Source: Paenirhodobacter ferrireducens
GTDB taxonomy: Bacteria; Pseudomonadota; Alphaproteobacteria; Rhodobacterales; Rhodobacteraceae
Assembly: GCF_004022265.1 (NCBI RefSeq)
Contig: NZ_SAVB01000010.1
Coordinates: 1-64,000, forward strand
Direction of reading: 5' to 3'
Length of the DNA stretch: 64,000 nucleotides
The position numbers and the translations under genes were made by a program. The notes under the pieces are model-generated. The model saw only the letters and a program-made list of their open reading frames with translations. It was not told the DNA's origin and did no database searches. Positions 18,253-26,705 of this stretch are shown one piece after another. The number at the start of each line of letters is the position of its first letter. The first letter of the stretch is position 1.

Positions 18253-20001
18253 ATGGTCGAGCATGATCACGTCGAGGAGATCGCGCAGGTCCTGGATGGT
18301 CAGGCAACGGGACGGGACAGTTATGTGGATGCGTCCTGGCGGCGCTGTGTCGAGGTCTACGGCATGGATCCGACCAGCCGCGTACCGGCCCATATCGTCA
18401 CGGACTCGGAGTTCCGCACCCATCGGGAGCAGGCCGACTGGATGATCGGCGCGGCGCGCTCGAGCCTCCAGAGGCTGTTTCGACAGGTGGCGGGGCAGAA
18501 TTACGTTCTGCTGCTGACCGATGCAAAAGGCGTCTGCGTCGACTTCTTCGGGGACGACCGGCTCGTGGACGAGTTGCGCGGCGCGGGGCTTTATCTGGGT
18601 TCGAACTGGTCCGAAGATCTGGCGGGAACCTGCGGGGTCGGTGCCTGCATCTATACCGGCGAGCCGGTCACCGTCCATCAGGACGACCACTTCGGCAGCG
18701 CGCATACGGGGCTCTCCTGCACCTCGGCCCCGATCTACGACAGCCTCGGCCAACTGGCGGCGGTGCTCGATATTTCCCTCCTGCGCTCGCCCTCGCCGAA
18801 AAGCAGCCAGAACCTCGCGATGTCTCTGGTGACCTCTGCGGCGCGGCGGGTCGAGATGGCGAACCTCATGGCGGCCAGCCGTCGCGAATGGGTGCTGCGG
18901 TTTTCCACGAGCCCCGAATTCCTCGATGTCGATCCGGAAGCCGCGGTGTCGCTGGATGGATCGGGGCGCGTGATCGGCGCCACGCATGCGGCGACACGGA
19001 TGCTGTCGCGCGGCAAGGGGCTGATCGGAGAGCACATCGACAGCTTGCTCGGGCTGAGCGTGGACGACCTGCCCGACCTGATGCGCGACCGCCCGACCGA
19101 GGAAAGAGTCGTCTCCCTGAGCGACGGCGGGGCGGTTTTCGGCCATGCGATCGCCCCCCAGAGGCCGCGCAGGGCGCAAAAGGACCGCTCGACGCCGGAG
19201 AAGCGCGCGGTCGGCGGGGTTCTTGCCACCCTGGCGGGAAGCGATCCGACCATGGCCCGCCTGCTGGCGCAGGCGGAACGGCTCGCCCCGACACATGTCC
19301 CGCTCCTGATCTGCGGCGAGAGCGGCAGCGGCAAGACCAAGCTCGCCCGCGCCATCCACATGGCATCGCGTCGGCGCGGCTTCGTTGCCCTCGACTGTGC
19401 GGGGGCGATGCCCGAACAGATCGAGGCCGCCCTCTCGGCGCAGCCGGAGCCGGGGACGCTGCTGTTGCGGGGAGTGGAGGACTTGCGGCCCGAGATCGTG
19501 CGGGCCCTTCCCGCGCTTCTGGATGCACACGCCCACATGCGCCCGATTGCCACCAGCGGCCACGCGCCGGGCGCCCTGCTCTCGGGCGAGACCCTCCCGG
19601 CGGCGCTCTACCACCGGCTTGCCGGCTCCGTTCTCGAATTGCCGCCCCTGCGCGAGCGGCAGGATCTCGGCTGGCTGATCGAGCGTCTCCTCGGCCGGCG
19701 CTGCGGCGGGGAGATGCGCCTGACGCCCTCGGCACGCTCGGAGCTGATGGCGCGCGACTGGCCGGGGAACCTGCGCGAGCTCGGCAATGTGCTCGACGTC
19801 GCCTGCGCGCTGGCCGAGAGCACGGTGATCGACCTGCCGGACCTTCCCGCGGCGCCCAGACCGCGCGAGGAGACGCTCGATCTCGAGGCCGTGCTGGATG
19901 CCTGCAACTGGAACATGGCCCGCACCGCCCGCCGTCTCGGGGTGAACCGCTCGACCATCCTGCGCCGCATCCGCAAGGAAGGGTTGCAGGCGCCTCAGTG
20001 A
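18253..20001 (+). CDS. AcoR-like GAF/Fis regulator with a reduced AAA+ domain
   Basis: A 582-residue member of the acetoin-regulator (AcoR) family. A GAF sensor spans about residues 75-200 (LLLTDAKGVCVDFFGDDRLV; AGTCGVGACIYTGEPVTVHQ). A linker leads to an AAA+ domain from about 320 and a C-terminal Fis helix-turn-helix (CNWNMARTARRLGVNRSTIL, near 556). Walker A is intact (GESGSGKTK, near 355). The GAFTGA loop that contacts sigma-54 is missing, the segment between Walker A and B being shortened. The Walker B site reads GTLLLRGVEDL where GTLFLDE is expected. It therefore probably does not drive sigma-54 promoters. It precedes the monooxygenase gene by 140 bases and likely controls it. Confidence 0.85.
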   Translation: MVEHDHVEEIAQVLDGQATGRDSYVDASWRRCVEVYGMDPTSRVPAHIVTDSEFRTHREQADWMIGAARSSLQRLFRQVAGQNYVLLLTDAKGVCVDFFGDDRLVDELRGAGLYLGSNWSEDLAGTCGVGACIYTGEPVTVHQDDHFGSAHTGLSCTSAPIYDSLGQLAAVLDISLLRSPSPKSSQNLAMSLVTSAARRVEMANLMAASRREWVLRFSTSPEFLDVDPEAAVSLDGSGRVIGATHAATRMLSRGKGLIGEHIDSLLGLSVDDLPDLMRDRPTEERVVSLSDGGAVFGHAIAPQRPRRAQKDRSTPEKRAVGGVLATLAGSDPTMARLLAQAERLAPTHVPLLICGESGSGKTKLARAIHMASRRRGFVALDCAGAMPEQIEAALSAQPEPGTLLLRGVEDLRPEIVRALPALLDAHAHMRPIATSGHAPGALLSGETLPAALYHRLAGSVLELPPLRERQDLGWLIERLLGRRCGGEMRLTPSARSELMARDWPGNLRELGNVLDVACALAESTVIDLPDLPAAPRPREETLDLEAVLDACNWNMARTARRLGVNRSTILRRIRKEGLQAPQ

Positions 20002-20002
20002 G

Positions 20003-20030
20003 ATGTTGCGCGGCGTTGCGTGTGCAACAT
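20003..20030 (+). promoter_or_regulatory. Candidate operator for the AcoR-like regulator
   Basis: Three GTTGC-type half-sites lie one helical turn apart just after the regulator stop: GTTGC at 20005-20009, GTTGC at 20015-20019 and GCAAC at 20024-20028. The last two form a perfect inverted repeat around GTGT, and the outer pair forms ATGTTGC...GCAACAT. The site is about 110 bases upstream of the monooxygenase start. No clear -24/-12 sigma-54 promoter was seen between it and the gene. Confidence 0.5.
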
Positions 20031-20141
20031 GCTGCGTCGCCGCAAGTGCCGGGAGGGCATTTTCCGGCAATTTTCCGTGGAGCCGAAGCGCCGCGCCTTG
20101 CCAATCTTCCCCCAGCACATTGCTGATGAGGAGGAAACGCA

Positions 20142-21941
20142 ATGCTCGACTCGACAGTCACCACGCAGGTGCAGGAGACGCTCGACCGCCTGAACGCCGC
20201 CCTTGAGGAAGGCGACGCACAGGCAGCGAGCGCGCTCTTTGCCACCGACAGCTATTGGCGCGATCTGGTCGCCGTGACCTGGAACCTGAAGACGGCCGAA
20301 GGGCCGGCAGCCATCCAGGACATGCTTGCCGCCCAGCTCACGCACACCAAGCCCGGCCGGTTCGCCCTGCAGGGCGGCGAGATCCCCGCCGAGGAGGGCG
20401 GCGTCACCACCGCCTGGGTCACCTTCGAGACCGCCACCGGCCGTGGCTGGGGCCTGATGCGCCTGAAGGAGGGGCGGATCTGGACCTTGCTGACCGCGCT
20501 GCAGGAGCTGAAGGGCTTCGAGGAGAACCGGGGCAAACGGCGCCCGATGGGGGCCGAACACGGCGCCTCCAAGAACCGCCTGTCGTGGAGCGAAAAGCGT
20601 GCCGCCGAGGCGGAGGAGCTCGGCTACACCCGGCAGCCCTACACCGTCATCATCGGCGGCGGCCAGGGCGGCATCGCCCTCGGCGCGCGGCTGCGCCAGC
20701 TTGGCGTGCCGACCATCATCCTCGACAAGCATGACCGGCCCGGAGACCAGTGGCGCTCGCGCTACAAGTCGCTCTGCCTGCATGACCCGATCTGGTACGA
20801 CCACTTGCCCTACATCAAGTTCCCCGACAACTGGCCGGTCTTCACCCCCAAGGACAAGGTCGGCGACTGGCTTGAGATGTACACCAAGGTGATGGAGCTG
20901 AACTACTGGACGCGCTCCGAGGTGCAGAAGGCGCGCTTTGACGCGGAGAGCGGCACCTGGGAGGTCAAGGTGAACCGCGACGGCGAGGAGGTGACGCTCC
21001 GCCCGACGCAGCTGGTGCTTGCCACCGGCATGTCGGGCAAGCCGAACATGCCCTCTTTCCCGGGGATGGAGAGCTTCCGCGGCGCAATCCAGCACAGCTC
21101 GCAGCACAAGGGGCCGGACGACTGGACCGGCAAGAAGGTGGTGGTGATCGGGTCCAACAACTCGGCGCATGACATCTGCGCCGCGCTCTGGGAGGCGGAT
21201 GCCGACGTCACCATGGTGCAGCGCTCCTCGACCCATATCGTGCGCTCGGACAGCCTGATGGAGATCGGCCTCGGCGCGCTTTATTCCGAAGAGGCGGTGG
21301 CCTCCGGGATGACCACTGAAAAGGCCGACATGGTCTTTGCCTCGCTGCCCTACCGGATCATGCACGAGTTCCAGATCCCGCTTTACGACAAGATGCGCGA
21401 GCGTGATGCCGAGTTCTATGCGGGGCTCGAGAAGGCGGGCTTCGATCTCGACTGGGGCGATGACGGCTCGGGCCTTTTCATGAAGTATCTCCGGCGCGGG
21501 TCGGGCTATTACATCGACGTGGGCGCGAGCCAGCTCATCATCGACGGCGCCATCAAGCTGGTGAAGGGCCAGCCCGAGCGCTTCGACGAAACCGGCGTGG
21601 TGCTGAGCGACGGCACGCATCTCGATGCGGATCTGGTGGTCATGGCCACCGGCTACGGCTCGATGAACGGCTGGGCCGCCGATCTCATCAGCCAGGAAGT
21701 CGCGGACAAGGTGGGCAAGGTCTGGGGCCTCGGCTCCGACACCACCAAGGATCCCGGCCCCTGGGAGGGGGAGCAGCGCAACATGTGGAAGCCGACCCAG
21801 CAGGAGCACCTGTGGTTCCACGGCGGCAACCTGCACCAGTCGCGGCATTACTCGCTCTATCTCGCGCTGCAGCTGAAGGCCCGGATGGAGGGGCTCGAGA
21901 CGCCCGTCTATGGCCTGCAGGAGGTGCATCACCTGTCCTGA
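20142..21941 (+). CDS. Flavin-containing monooxygenase with N-terminal SnoaL-like domain
   Basis: A 599-residue fusion. Residues 1 to about 135 look like an NTF2/SnoaL-type fold. The rest is a class-B flavin monooxygenase: FAD site VIIGGGQGGIALGARLRQ (about 168-185), NADPH site VVVIGSNNSAHDICAALW (about 332-349), and between them the fingerprint FRGAIQHSSQH. That matches FxGxxxH but has histidine where Baeyer-Villiger enzymes have tryptophan followed by P or D, and where N-oxidising enzymes have an aromatic. It would use NADPH and oxygen to oxidise an unknown carbonyl or amine. It lies downstream of the AcoR-like regulator and upstream of a butanediol-type dehydrogenase, suggesting ketone or diol metabolism (inference). 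Confidence 0.85.
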   Translation: MLDSTVTTQVQETLDRLNAALEEGDAQAASALFATDSYWRDLVAVTWNLKTAEGPAAIQDMLAAQLTHTKPGRFALQGGEIPAEEGGVTTAWVTFETATGRGWGLMRLKEGRIWTLLTALQELKGFEENRGKRRPMGAEHGASKNRLSWSEKRAAEAEELGYTRQPYTVIIGGGQGGIALGARLRQLGVPTIILDKHDRPGDQWRSRYKSLCLHDPIWYDHLPYIKFPDNWPVFTPKDKVGDWLEMYTKVMELNYWTRSEVQKARFDAESGTWEVKVNRDGEEVTLRPTQLVLATGMSGKPNMPSFPGMESFRGAIQHSSQHKGPDDWTGKKVVVIGSNNSAHDICAALWEADADVTMVQRSSTHIVRSDSLMEIGLGALYSEEAVASGMTTEKADMVFASLPYRIMHEFQIPLYDKMRERDAEFYAGLEKAGFDLDWGDDGSGLFMKYLRRGSGYYIDVGASQLIIDGAIKLVKGQPERFDETGVVLSDGTHLDADLVVMATGYGSMNGWAADLISQEVADKVGKVWGLGSDTTKDPGPWEGEQRNMWKPTQQEHLWFHGGNLHQSRHYSLYLALQLKARMEGLETPVYGLQEVHHLS

Positions 21942-21949
21942 CACCCCCG

Positions 21950-22042
21950 GCGCGCACCCGGTTCCTCCCTGAACGGGTGCGCGCAAACCTTCCCCGATAC
22001 CGCAGCGGGAACGCCCTGCCGCTCAGCGGGACAGGCGTTCCC
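21950..22042 (+). terminator. Two consecutive hairpins in the monooxygenase-dehydrogenase gap
   Basis: The 192-base gap holds GCGCGCACCC/GGGTGCGCGC (21950-21984, extended by GTTC/GAAC) and GGGAACGCC/GGCGTTCCC (22007-22042). Neither has a T-run. They suggest termination or attenuation after the monooxygenase gene, so that the dehydrogenase may be partly independent. Confidence 0.5.
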
Positions 22043-22133
22043 GTCACCGGCGGGGCGCGCGCCATGGCCGGCCGAGCCGGGCCGACGGCCGCGCGGTCGC
22101 TCGCCGAAACCGCACGAACAAAGGAATAAGACC

Positions 22134-23186
22134 ATGAAAGCAGCACGTTGGCACGGCGTCAAAGACATCCGCGTCGAGGATATCCCCGAACCCGGCCCGC
22201 AGGCGGGCGAGGTGAAGATCAAAGTCGCCTGGACCGGCATCTGCGGCAGCGACCTGCACGAATACCTCGCCGGGCCGATCTTCGTCCCAGTGGAGCAGAA
22301 CCACCCCCTGAGCCACGACAAGGCGCCGATCACCATGGGGCACGAATATTGCGGCACCATCACGGAGCTGGGCACGGGCGTGACGGGGCTCGCGGTCGGC
22401 GACCGCGTCGCGATCGAGCCGATCTTCGCCTGCGGCACCTGCGCCGCCTGTCTCGAGGGCAAGTACAACCTCTGCGACAACCTCGGCTTCGTCGGCCTTT
22501 CCGGCGGTCACGGCGGCTTTGCGGCGCATAGCGTGGTGCCCGCGCGCATGGTCCACAAGATGCCCGAGGGGCTCTCGATGGAACAAGGGGCGCTGGTCGA
22601 GCCGGCCGCCGTCGCCCTGCACGCGGTGCGCCTGTCGAAGATCCGGGCCGGAGACAAGGCCGCGGTCTTCGGTGCCGGGCCGATCGGGCTTCTGGTGGTC
22701 GAGGCCCTGCGCGTGGCGGGCGCCTCCGAGATCCACGTCGTCGAGCCCTCCGAGGTGCGCCGCCAGAAGGCGCTGGAGCTTGGCGCGACGGCGGTGATCG
22801 ACCCGACGGCCACGGATGCGGTCGCGGCGATCCGCGCGGCGACCGGCGGCGTGCATGTGGCCTTCGAAGTCACGGGCGTGCCGCAGGTGCTGCCGCAGTG
22901 CATCGACGCCACCCGCCACGAAGGACAGGTCCTGATCGTCTCGATCTGGGAGAAGGCAGCCGCCTTCCAGCCCAACACCGTCGTCCTCAAGGAGCGCCAG
23001 TTGCACGGCACCATCGCCTACCGAAATGTCTATCCGGCAGTCATGGCCCTGATGACACAGGGCTATTTCAGCGCCGACCAATTGGTGACGAAGCGGATCG
23101 CGCTGGATGACATCGTCGCGGAAGGTTTCGAGGCACTGGTCAAGGAGAAATCCCACGTGAAGATCCTCGTCAAAGCCCCCGAGTGA
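22134..23186 (+). CDS. Zinc-dependent 2,3-butanediol-type dehydrogenase (MDR family)
   Basis: A 350-residue medium-chain dehydrogenase. Catalytic-zinc ligands are in GICGSDLHEY and GHEYCG, the structural zinc loop is CGTCAACLEGKYNLC, and the Rossmann motif GAGPIGLLVVEALR is near 182. The opening MKAARWHGVKDIRVEDIPEP is characteristic of (R,R)-butanediol dehydrogenases. It would interconvert a secondary alcohol or diol and its ketone with NAD. Together with the AcoR-like regulator upstream this fits acetoin/butanediol or similar short-chain ketone metabolism, but no acetoin dehydrogenase genes are present. Confidence 0.87.
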   Translation: MKAARWHGVKDIRVEDIPEPGPQAGEVKIKVAWTGICGSDLHEYLAGPIFVPVEQNHPLSHDKAPITMGHEYCGTITELGTGVTGLAVGDRVAIEPIFACGTCAACLEGKYNLCDNLGFVGLSGGHGGFAAHSVVPARMVHKMPEGLSMEQGALVEPAAVALHAVRLSKIRAGDKAAVFGAGPIGLLVVEALRVAGASEIHVVEPSEVRRQKALELGATAVIDPTATDAVAAIRAATGGVHVAFEVTGVPQVLPQCIDATRHEGQVLIVSIWEKAAAFQPNTVVLKERQLHGTIAYRNVYPAVMALMTQGYFSADQLVTKRIALDDIVAEGFEALVKEKSHVKILVKAPE

Positions 23187-23204
23187 CACTGGCCCCGACA
23201 CATT

Positions 23205-23238
23205 TTCCGGTCGCCGCCATGCGGCCAGGCGACCGGAA
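23205..23238 (+). terminator. Hairpin terminator after the dehydrogenase gene
   Basis: TTCCGGTCGCC pairs perfectly with GGCGACCGGAA (11 bp, 12-base loop), 19 bases after the stop codon. It separates this unit from the convergent AraC regulator gene. Confidence 0.65.
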
Positions 23239-23330
23239 GCTTGCTGGTGAGAGCGGCATCGGGGCTGGCCGTTCGGCACCATCCATGCACGTGCCTCCGC
23301 TCGCGACCATCGCGCTCCCCGCGCATGACG

Positions 23331-23362
23331 GCTCTTCGCGGCAGCGACGGGCCGCGAAGAGC
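23331..23362 (-). terminator. Hairpin terminator of the AraC-type regulator gene
   Basis: A perfect 12-bp stem GCTCTTCGCGGC/GCCGCGAAGAGC with an 8-base loop, 18 bases beyond the stop of the leftward regulator gene. With the hairpin at 23205 it forms a back-to-back terminator pair between convergent genes. Confidence 0.65.
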
Positions 23363-23379
23363 CCGCAAGGATACTGCCG

Positions 23380-24288
23380 TCACGCCTCGATCCGGGGCGC
23401 GAGCCCCTTGCGGATCTCCAGTCCGTCCTTGCCCGGCGGGGCCCCGAACAGGCGGCGATATTCGCGACTGAACTGCGACGGGCTCTCGTAGCCGATGGCA
23501 TAGCCGATCCGCGCGACATCGGCGCTGTCGGAAAGCAGCAAACGCCGCGCCTCCTGCAACCGGAGCTGCTTTTGATACTGCACCGGGGTCATTGCCGTCA
23601 CGGCCTTGAAGTGCCGATGGAAGGTCGCGGGGCTCATTCCCGCGAGATTGGCGAGGTGTCGCACGTTCAGCTGCCCGGTGAAGCTCTCGCGAATACAGGC
23701 GATGGCCCGGCCAATCCGCGCCATGTGACTGCCCACCAGACCGATCTGCCGCAACGCCGGCCCCATCGGCCCGTTCAGCAAGAGCCAGGTGATCTCGCGC
23801 CGGATCAGCGGCGCGAGGACCGCGATATCCCGCGGCCGGTCGCACAGCGCCATCAGTCGGCACAGCGGATCGACCAGCTCCGGACCGAAGGCGTGGACGG
23901 CCAGCGCCGGGCCGGCAGATGCACCGTCCCGGCCGTCCCGCTCCAGCAGCAGATCGGAGATCGTCGCGGGATCGAGCGCGAGGCTGAAGGCCAGATAGGG
24001 CCGTTCGGGCGTGGCGCGCGTGATCTCGGCCCGGATCGGCACCTCCATCGACGCGATCAGGCATTTCCCGGCCTCGTAGCGATAGGCCTGCTCGCCCAGC
24101 ATGCTGGTCTTGGCGCCCTGCGCCACGACGCAGAGCGAGGGCCGATAGACGGCATGGATCGGCCCCGTCGGCGCCGTGACCGAGGTCAGCAGCAGCCCGT
24201 CGATCGGGAGTTCGCGGCCATGCGTCTGCCATTGGCGGGCGATCTGGTCGCGGAGCGGGGTGAGATGATCGGGTTCCATGGTCTGCAA
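23380..24288 (-). CDS. AraC-family transcriptional regulator
   Basis: A 302-residue regulator with the AraC_N-type cupin-like sensing domain (about 30-180; CVVAQGAKTSMLGEQAYRYE is typical) and a C-terminal double helix-turn-helix (LANLAGMSPATFHRHFKAVT; ARIGYAIGYESPSQFSREYR). It is divergent from the aldo/keto reductase gene with about 165 bases between starts, the usual arrangement for an AraC activator and its target oxidoreductase. An alternative ATG three codons in is possible. The ligand is unknown; related regulators respond to aldehydes. Confidence 0.87.
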   Translation of the reverse strand: MQTMEPDHLTPLRDQIARQWQTHGRELPIDGLLLTSVTAPTGPIHAVYRPSLCVVAQGAKTSMLGEQAYRYEAGKCLIASMEVPIRAEITRATPERPYLAFSLALDPATISDLLLERDGRDGASAGPALAVHAFGPELVDPLCRLMALCDRPRDIAVLAPLIRREITWLLLNGPMGPALRQIGLVGSHMARIGRAIACIRESFTGQLNVRHLANLAGMSPATFHRHFKAVTAMTPVQYQKQLRLQEARRLLLSDSADVARIGYAIGYESPSQFSREYRRLFGAPPGKDGLEIRKGLAPRIEA

Positions 24289-24453
24289 CCTAGGGCCTGT
24301 CCGGAAGGTTCACAGCCTGAAATCGGTTCCGATGAGAGGATCGTGCAAGGAATTGCGAGGATCAGCGTCGCGCCCCGGAGCGAGACGGCCCTATCTTTGC
24401 CGCGTCCCGGGGAGGTTTCCCCCGGCGTATCCTCCGACAGAAAGGAACATCCC

Positions 24454-25491
24454 ATGCGGTACCGTACTCTTGGCCCGAGCGGCCTTCTGGTCTCCGAACT
24501 TTGCCTTGGCACGATGACCTTTGGCGGCTCGGACGGCATGTGGGGCCAGATCGGCCAGTTGCGTCAGGACGAGGCCGACACGCTGGTCAGAACGGCGCTC
24601 GACGCCGGCATCAACTTCATCGACACCGCGAATGTCTATGCGGGCGGCGAGAGCGAGCGGATCCTTGGCCAGTCGCTGCGCAATCTCGGCATCGCGCGCG
24701 ACGATGTGGTGATCGCGACCAAGGTTCTGGGGCCGATGGGCGAGGGGCCGAACGCGCGCGGTGCGTCGCGGGCACATATCCTGGCGCAGGCCAAGGCCAG
24801 CCTTGGGCGGTTGCAGATGGATCATATCGATCTCTATCAGATCCACGGCTTCGATCCGCTGACGCCGATCGCCGAAACGCTGGAAGCGCTCGATACGCTC
24901 GTGCGGCAGGGGCATGTGCGCTATATCGGCCTGTCGAACTGGGCGGCCTGGCAGATCGTCAAGGCGGTGGGCATCGCCGAGGCGCGGCAGCTCGCGCCGA
25001 TCCTGTCGTTGCAGGCCTATTACACGCTGGTCGGCCGCGACCTCGAACGCGAGATCGTGCCGATGCTGCAGGCCGAAGGCATCGGCCTGATGGTCTGGAG
25101 CCCGCTGGCTGGCGGGTTCCTCTCGGGCAAGTACAGCGACGGCAGTAAGGCGAACGAGGGCCGCCGGGCGAATTTCAACTTCCCGCCGGTGGATCTCGAC
25201 CGCGGCGACGCCACCATTTCCGTGCTGCGCGAGATCGCCGCGGCGCGGGGCTGCACCGTCGCGCAGGTGGCGCTGGCGTGGCTTTTGCATCAGCCGGTGG
25301 TGACCAGCGTGATCGTCGGCGCCAAGCGGATCGATCAGTTGCAGGACAATATCCGCGCAACCGAGGTGATGCTCTCGGCCGAAGATCTGGCGGCGCTGGA
25401 TGCGGTGACGAAGCTGCCCGCGGAATATCCGGGCTGGATGCTGGAGCGCCAATCGGAGTATCGCGCGGCGTTCCGCCCGCAAAAGGGCTGA
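24454..25491 (+). CDS. Aldo/keto reductase
   Basis: A 345-residue TIM-barrel NADPH-dependent reductase. The catalytic tetrad is visible: Asp in FIDTANVYAGG (about 57), Tyr in the same segment (about 62), Lys in VIATKVLG (about 90) and His in LYQIHGFDP (about 131). The start at 24454 follows AAAGGAAC and begins with the family hallmark MRYRTLGPSGLLVSELCLGT. It would reduce aldehydes or ketones to alcohols and is probably activated by the divergent AraC regulator. It is monocistronic, followed by a hairpin terminator. Confidence 0.9.
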   Translation: MRYRTLGPSGLLVSELCLGTMTFGGSDGMWGQIGQLRQDEADTLVRTALDAGINFIDTANVYAGGESERILGQSLRNLGIARDDVVIATKVLGPMGEGPNARGASRAHILAQAKASLGRLQMDHIDLYQIHGFDPLTPIAETLEALDTLVRQGHVRYIGLSNWAAWQIVKAVGIAEARQLAPILSLQAYYTLVGRDLEREIVPMLQAEGIGLMVWSPLAGGFLSGKYSDGSKANEGRRANFNFPPVDLDRGDATISVLREIAAARGCTVAQVALAWLLHQPVVTSVIVGAKRIDQLQDNIRATEVMLSAEDLAALDAVTKLPAEYPGWMLERQSEYRAAFRPQKG

Positions 25492-25501
25492 GCTGCACCG
25501 C

Positions 25502-25540
25502 ATTGGCCCGCCTTGCATCACGAGGCGGGCCGATTCGTTT
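25502..25540 (+). terminator. Terminator of the aldo/keto reductase gene
   Basis: ATTGGCCCGCCT pairs with AGGCGGGCCGAT (12 bp, one T-G pair, 9-base loop) and is followed by TCGTTT. It starts 10 bases after the stop codon. Confidence 0.65.
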
Positions 25541-25637
25541 CAGGGCCCGGATCTTCCCGGCATTGCGTCCCGCGTCTTGCGGGGCTTTTTCCCGGGCTGG
25601 GCGACATCACTCGCGGCAGGTGGAGACGCGGCAGGCG

Positions 25638-26585
25638 CTAGGCCAGCAGCGCATCAAGCTGTTGGCGGGCCTCGGCGCAGGTGGCGCGCAGATGGCGCAC
25701 CAGGCTTTTGCCCGTCGCCACGGCGGGTCGGTTCACCGGGCAGACCGCAGAGACCCAGAAGCGCAGGACCGGCCGGAAACGGCGCAGCTCGACCCCTCGC
25801 TCGACATAGCTTAGCGCGGTCAGCGGATTGAGGATCGTCACCCCGAGACCGCGCCGTACCATCTCGCAGGCGGCATGCGAGGATTGCGCGCTGATCTTCA
25901 TGCGCCGCTGCACCCCGGCGGTGTCGAAGGTGCGGTCGATAAGCTGCCGGTAGGGGTCGTATTCTCCGAGCGAGATGAATGGCATGTCGGCGAAATCGGT
26001 CGGCTCGAGTACCTTGCGGGCACAGAGAGGGTGGTCGGGGGGAAGGACGCAGACCTGCTCGAACTGGCCCAGCGAGATCACGTCGGCATCCGGCACGACA
26101 TTGGTGGATTCGGTCAGGCCGATGTCGAAGTTGAAGCCGGAGATCGGCGACTGGTCGCGCGGATCGGTGCTGTCGATCCGCACCGAGACCTGCGGATGCG
26201 TCCGGTAGAGCCGGGCCATCGCTTCGGGCAGGATGGTCTGTGCGAAGGCCGGAAGCGCCGAGATATAGAGCACTTCATCATGTGCACCGCGCAACTGGTT
26301 GACGCATTCATTGATCCGCTCGAGCCCGATGAAGGCAGCCTGGACCTCGTGATAGAGCTTGGCTGCGCGCGCGGTCGGGTGCAGCCGCTGGCGGCGGCGC
26401 TCGAACAGGGGGAAGCCCACGGCATCCTCGAGCCGCAAGATCTCGCGCGTGATCGTGGGTTGCGAGGAGCCAAGGGCCGTCGCCGCGGTCGTCACGGTGC
26501 CGAATTTCATCACCGCTCGAAAGATCTCGACCTGCCGGAGATTGAGCTCGGTGATGTGCTGATAGGCCATGGTTCGGCAGTCCAT
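25638..26585 (-). CDS. LysR-family regulator, opine-regulator-like
   Basis: A 315-residue LysR protein: N-terminal helix-turn-helix NLRQVEIFRAVMKFGTVTTAATALGSSQPTITREI (split here for reading; about residues 15-50) and a C-terminal periplasmic-binding-like effector domain. The NLRQVEIFRAVM opening is like the OccR/NocR group, which regulates uptake and breakdown of amino-acid conjugates. An ATG five codons downstream is an alternative start; neither has a clear ribosome-binding site. It is divergent from the hydrolase gene that starts the peptide operon, with about 120 AT-rich bases between, so it very likely controls that operon. Confidence 0.87.
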   Translation of the reverse strand: MDCRTMAYQHITELNLRQVEIFRAVMKFGTVTTAATALGSSQPTITREILRLEDAVGFPLFERRRQRLHPTARAAKLYHEVQAAFIGLERINECVNQLRGAHDEVLYISALPAFAQTILPEAMARLYRTHPQVSVRIDSTDPRDQSPISGFNFDIGLTESTNVVPDADVISLGQFEQVCVLPPDHPLCARKVLEPTDFADMPFISLGEYDPYRQLIDRTFDTAGVQRRMKISAQSSHAACEMVRRGLGVTILNPLTALSYVERGVELRRFRPVLRFWVSAVCPVNRPAVATGKSLVRHLRATCAEARQQLDALLA

Positions 26586-26705
26586 ATCTGAAATGAATGA
26601 ACTTGCATCTTATTTTCTATATCTCTGACGGCAAAGCGAGATTTTATTGAATTCCAACAGAACGCAGTCTGGATGAACCGGGCGCGAAATGCAGGAAGGT
26701 CTATC

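Noticed and set aside
20031-20141. Sigma-54 (-24/-12) promoter upstream of the monooxygenase
   Set aside because: Looked for GG-N10-GC with flanking consensus; only poor matches were found, and the regulator lacks the GAFTGA loop.
17068-20142. A 1024-codon open frame on the minus strand opposite the GlxA-type and AcoR-like genes
   Set aside because: Low-complexity composition and exact antisense position; the plus-strand genes have clear domains, so this is a GC-skew artefact.
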